Shown here piece after piece: positions 15,205-17,184 of a stretch of DNA of 17,184 nt; positions within the stretch are counted from its first letter, which is position 1; every line of letters begins with the position of its first letter. A model generated the notes under the pieces. That model was not told the DNA's origin and did no database searches. It saw only the letters and a program-made list of their open reading frames with translations. The translations under genes were made by a program, and so were the position numbers. Source of the stretch: Spirochaetia bacterium (lineage in GTDB: Bacteria; Spirochaetota; Spirochaetia; Treponematales; Breznakiellaceae); assembly GCA_025997755.1 (NCBI GenBank), contig BNVA01000023.1, positions 1 through 17,184 of the forward strand, in the 5' to 3' direction.

Positions 15205-15474
15205 TTAACAAACATTAAGCGCTTGTTTTAATTCATTTGAAACCGCGGTCTTAACCATGACGTGCGGTATATTACCGAGCTTTCCCGTTAATGCGTTGAT
15301 TGCGTCAAGTTCGCCCGCAACGGTAACCGACACAACCGACACCCCCTCTTTTTCAAAGGGTAGTCCCATACGCCCCTTGATTATGCCGTTGAACATTGAA
15401 AGCGTTTCATTAAACACCTTCTGACATTTTTTTGGCTCCTCCAGCACCGCCGCTATTACTGCAATTCGTCTCAT
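15205..15474 (-). CDS. TM1266-type iron-only hydrogenase system putative regulator
   Basis: An 89-residue protein starting MRRIAVIAAVLEEP. It matches the small family named after Thermotoga maritima TM1266, found next to [FeFe]-hydrogenase maturation genes. It has one ACT/NikR-C-like ferredoxin fold: first strand RRIAVIAAVL, helix CQKVFNETLSMFNGIIKGRMG, then VSVVSVTVAGELDAINALTGKLG and HVMVKTAVS. It has no DNA-binding domain. Its ligand and mode of action are unknown. GAGGAGG eight bases before the ATG at 15474 decides the start over an upstream frame to 15507, which would run into the terminator. First gene of the operon with hydG and hydE, preceded by a structured leader. Confidence 0.88.
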   Translation of the reverse strand: MRRIAVIAAVLEEPKKCQKVFNETLSMFNGIIKGRMGLPFEKEGVSVVSVTVAGELDAINALTGKLGNIPHVMVKTAVSNELKQALNVC

Positions 15475-15505
15475 TAGCCTTTCCTCCTCTGTTTCCTGCG
15501 AAAGC

Positions 15506-15537
15506 AAAAAAAAGCCCCCAAGGTTTACCTTGAGGGC
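15506..15537 (-). terminator. Intrinsic terminator within the hydrogenase operon leader
   Basis: On the minus strand, GCCCTCAAGG, loop TAAA and CCTTGGGGGC form a 10-bp stem (one G-T pair) followed directly by eight T. This is a textbook intrinsic terminator. It ends 17 bases before the GAGGAGG of the TM1266-type gene, which is where attenuators lie. Confidence 0.9.
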
Positions 15538-15629
15538 ACAAATTTCTTATAAAACGTACTGCCTGTTTACAAACTAATTCATAAACAAACGCAGACTAAT
15601 TACGTTTTCTACCGAAAGCGCCCTCAAAG
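15528..15629 (-). promoter_or_regulatory. Candidate antiterminator
   Basis: CTTTGAGGGCGC (15629-15618) can pair over 12 positions, two of them G-U, with GTGCCCTCAAGG (15539-15528). The second segment contains the whole 5' arm of the terminator, so the two structures exclude each other. An 8-bp stem (15608-15601 with 15558-15551) lies inside the loop and would bring the arms together. Confidence 0.6.
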
Positions 15630-15714
15630 AATCAGAACCAATCTTGATCCGCAAGGTTGTATTTTTACCCACGGCTGCTAAGCTTACGCTACACTGCAAT
15701 GGACCTATGAATAC

Positions 15715-15743
15715 AATATACCGGCAATACAAAAATTTGTCAA
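15715..15743 (-). promoter_or_regulatory. Promoter of the hydrogenase maturation leader
   Basis: On the minus strand, TTGACA (15743-15738, perfect), 17 bases and TATATT (15720-15715, five of six) form the best promoter in the window. It lies 48 bases after the dctM stop, so the maturation operon does not depend on the TRAP operon. Confidence 0.8.
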
Positions 15744-15790
15744 GTACCCCAGGAAGCAAGTTCGGGCGAGTTTTGCTCTACTTTTGTTTC

Positions 15791-17077
15791 TTACGCTTTA
15801 CCAAAAATCAAATTTGGTATAAATAAAACAAGGTCTTTAAAGAATATACAAATTGCAACAACTGCGAGTACCGCGATGATAAATGGAACAGACTCTTTTG
15901 CGGTTTCTTCAACTTTGCATTTCATTATGGTTGATGTGGTATAGAGCGCGATACCGACAGGCGGCGTCATTATGCCCATCGTAACAACGGTCATCATGAT
16001 AAGGCCAAACTGTACCGGATCGATGCCGACTTTGGTAATAACCGGTAGCAAAATTGGCGTGAGTAAAAGTGCGATTACTGTTGTCTCGATAAACATACCG
16101 CATACAACGAGTAATAAAACAATAATAAAAAGCAGCAAGTATGGATTTGATGTAATATTGACAAGGAAAGCCGCCATAGTTTGCGGAATACTGTCGTAGA
16201 CAATGCCGTATCCAAAAATACCGGAAAGCGATACCAGTATCATAATGATGCCTATGTCTCCTGCGGTGTCTTTGAGTGTGCTTAAAAACACTTTAAATGT
16301 TAATTCTTTGTAAATAACAGCGCCGACAAATATTGCGTATACGCAGGCAAAGGCTCCGGATTCTGATGGTGTAAAAATACCAAAACGAATTCCTACAATT
16401 AAGATAACAGGAAAAAGCAGCGCCCATATACTATCGACAAGTGATGTTAAAATTTCTTTAAACGATGCTCTCTTGGCGCGCTCCGGCAGATAGCCGCGTT
16501 TTTTTGCGGTAAAACGCACGGTAATCATAAGGGCTGCCATCATCATAAAACCGGGAACAAAGCCGCCTGCAAAAAGCCGACCTATGGAAACTTCGCCTAC
16601 AGAACCGTAAATAATAAGTCCCATGCTTGGCGGAATCGTTGCCGTAATAAGCGACGAAATGCCGTTGATAGCCGCTCCGTAGCCCCTGTTATAACCGCGT
16701 TCAATCATTGTAGGTCCCAGCACACGGCTTTCCATCGCGGCATCGGCATTTGCAGAACCGGAAACGCCGCCCATCAGAGTGGACATAACGCAGGATACCT
16801 GTCCTAAATTGCCGTACATGTGACCGGTTAAAACATTGGCAAGTTTCATCAAACGCGATGTAATGCCGGTGTTGTTCATCAAGTTACCGGCAAACACAAA
16901 TAAGGGAATTGCCAATAATGTAAAACTCTGGCTTGAACTTACTACTTTTTGTACAACAATTGAAAATGGCAGAGCGGGGGTAACAACAAAAAACATCGTT
17001 CCGGCAACGCCAATCGCAAACGCAACCGGCATACCTAAAAGCAATAATACCAAAAAAACAATTGCAACGGCGCCCAT
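15791..17077 (-). CDS. dctM: TRAP transporter large permease, DctM type
   Basis: A 428-residue inner-membrane protein with about 12 hydrophobic segments, the large subunit of a tripartite (TRAP) transporter that imports organic acids using an ion gradient and a periplasmic binding protein. Family stretches are MGAVAIVFLVLLLLGMPVAFAIG (split; residues 1-23), MGGVSGSANADAAMESRVLGPTM (about 101-123), ATIPPSMGLIIYG (about 146), FGIFTPSESGAFAC (about 235) and GIMTPPVGIALY (about 374). TAAGGAGG lies seven bases before the ATG, whose A is shared with the stop of the upstream small permease. The substrate cannot be deduced because the binding protein is outside the window. No clear terminator follows before the hydrogenase leader promoter. 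Confidence 0.95.
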   Translation of the reverse strand: MGAVAIVFLVLLLLGMPVAFAIGVAGTMFFVVTPALPFSIVVQKVVSSSQSFTLLAIPLFVFAGNLMNNTGITSRLMKLANVLTGHMYGNLGQVSCVMSTLMGGVSGSANADAAMESRVLGPTMIERGYNRGYGAAINGISSLITATIPPSMGLIIYGSVGEVSIGRLFAGGFVPGFMMMAALMITVRFTAKKRGYLPERAKRASFKEILTSLVDSIWALLFPVILIVGIRFGIFTPSESGAFACVYAIFVGAVIYKELTFKVFLSTLKDTAGDIGIIMILVSLSGIFGYGIVYDSIPQTMAAFLVNITSNPYLLLFIIVLLLVVCGMFIETTVIALLLTPILLPVITKVGIDPVQFGLIMMTVVTMGIMTPPVGIALYTTSTIMKCKVEETAKESVPFIIAVLAVVAICIFFKDLVLFIPNLIFGKA

Positions 17078-17184
17078 TATATTGCCTCCTTAGCTTGCAC
17101 TACTATTTTTTCCTCTTTCCGGTGAGCAATTAGTTTTAGCACAATTGTTATTGTTAAAAGTATGGCTCCAATAGGCACGCTAAT
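17077..17184 (-). CDS. dctQ: TRAP transporter small permease, DctQ type, C-terminal end only
   Basis: The last 35 codons of a gene that enters from the right edge. The visible part is the end of a membrane helix (ISVPIGAILLTITIVLKLI) followed by a charged tail (AHRKEEKIVVQAKEAI). Its TAA overlaps the dctM ATG by one base (TAATG). The position directly before dctM and the helix-plus-tail ending fit the four-helix small permease DctQ. The sequence alone would not identify it, so the call leans on context. Confidence 0.75.
   Translation of the reverse strand: MSVPIGAILLTITIVLKLIAHRKEEKIVVQAKEAI

Larger units (their letters stand above)
15506..15708 (-). ncRNA. Structured leader RNA of the hydrogenase maturation operon, class unknown
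   Basis: A consensus promoter would start an RNA near 15708. If stopped at the terminator it is about 200 nt. If read through, it leads into the regulator ATG at 15474. Visible hairpins in order are: AGC-GTAA-GCT (15690-15681), CCGTGGGT/ACCTTGCGG with some mispairs (15674-15649), GGATCA/TGATTC (15650-15629), a GGTA-looped stem (15619-15603), and a long stem AAAACGTA/TACGTTTT (15608-15601 with 15558-15551) capped by CTGC/GCAG and TGTTTA/TAAACA. I do not recognise a known riboswitch consensus (T-box, SAM-I, TPP, cobalamin, GEMM). A free small RNA is the alternative. Confidence 0.6.

Noticed and set aside
15506..15708. The leader RNA as a 6S RNA
   Set aside because: Length would fit, but the 5' and 3' ends do not form the long closing stem of 6S RNA, and the competing terminator pairing fits an attenuator better.
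15574..15759. A 61-codon frame on the minus strand in the hydrogenase leader
   Set aside because: Its start lies upstream of the leader promoter, so it could not be translated from that RNA, and it has no ribosome site or family match.

Overview
The window looks like chromosome of an anaerobic or microaerophilic bacterium with an outer membrane. My best guess is a spirochaete of the Treponema type. The guess rests on a GroEL gene with no groES beside it, [FeFe]-hydrogenase maturases, a lysoplasmalogenase, a TRAP transporter, a Feo iron system and the style of the Lon and aminotransferase proteins. None of these proves it, so the assignment is inference. Base composition is uneven: feoB and groEL are of moderate G+C, while 5883-7475 is very AT-rich.

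Layout. At 1-2002 (minus) is the Lon protease, cut off at its C-terminus by the window edge, divergent from a class I/II aminotransferase (2148-3440, plus). A bidirectional hairpin terminator separates the aminotransferase from groEL (3532-5175, minus). After a gap of about 320 bases comes a small PNPOx-like flavoprotein (5494-5886, plus), which meets head-on an AT-rich pair on the minus strand: a YhhN-family lysoplasmalogenase and a putative lipoprotein alpha/beta hydrolase. The pair lies directly behind tRNA-Leu(UAA) (7501-7583, minus), which has a good promoter. A TatD-family nuclease (plus) follows.

At 8520-11386 (plus) is a ferrous-iron uptake operon: promoter, a possible operator, feoA-like gene 1, two GC-rich hairpins, feoA-like gene 2, feoB, and a 55-residue Cys-rich membrane protein that overlaps feoB by 4 bases. 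A single-domain EamA permease on the minus strand overlaps the end of that operon. A vapBC toxin-antitoxin pair with its own promoter and palindrome lies at 11908-12587.

The right third is on the minus strand. The [FeFe]-hydrogenase maturation operon runs TM1266-type regulator, hydG, hydE (15474 down to 12772). It is preceded by a near-consensus promoter and a leader of about 235 bases. The leader holds a strong intrinsic terminator 17 bases before the regulator's Shine-Dalgarno, and an upstream 12-nt segment that can pair with the terminator's 5' arm. This looks like a transcription attenuator or riboswitch of a class I do not recognise, and it is the most interesting item here. Upstream of it are dctM and the end of dctQ of a TRAP transporter.

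Functional links. Feo supplies Fe(II), which the Fe-S maturases HydG and HydE need. The hydrolase and lysoplasmalogenase could act in sequence on plasmalogens, lipids typical of anaerobes. Lon and GroEL belong to protein quality control.
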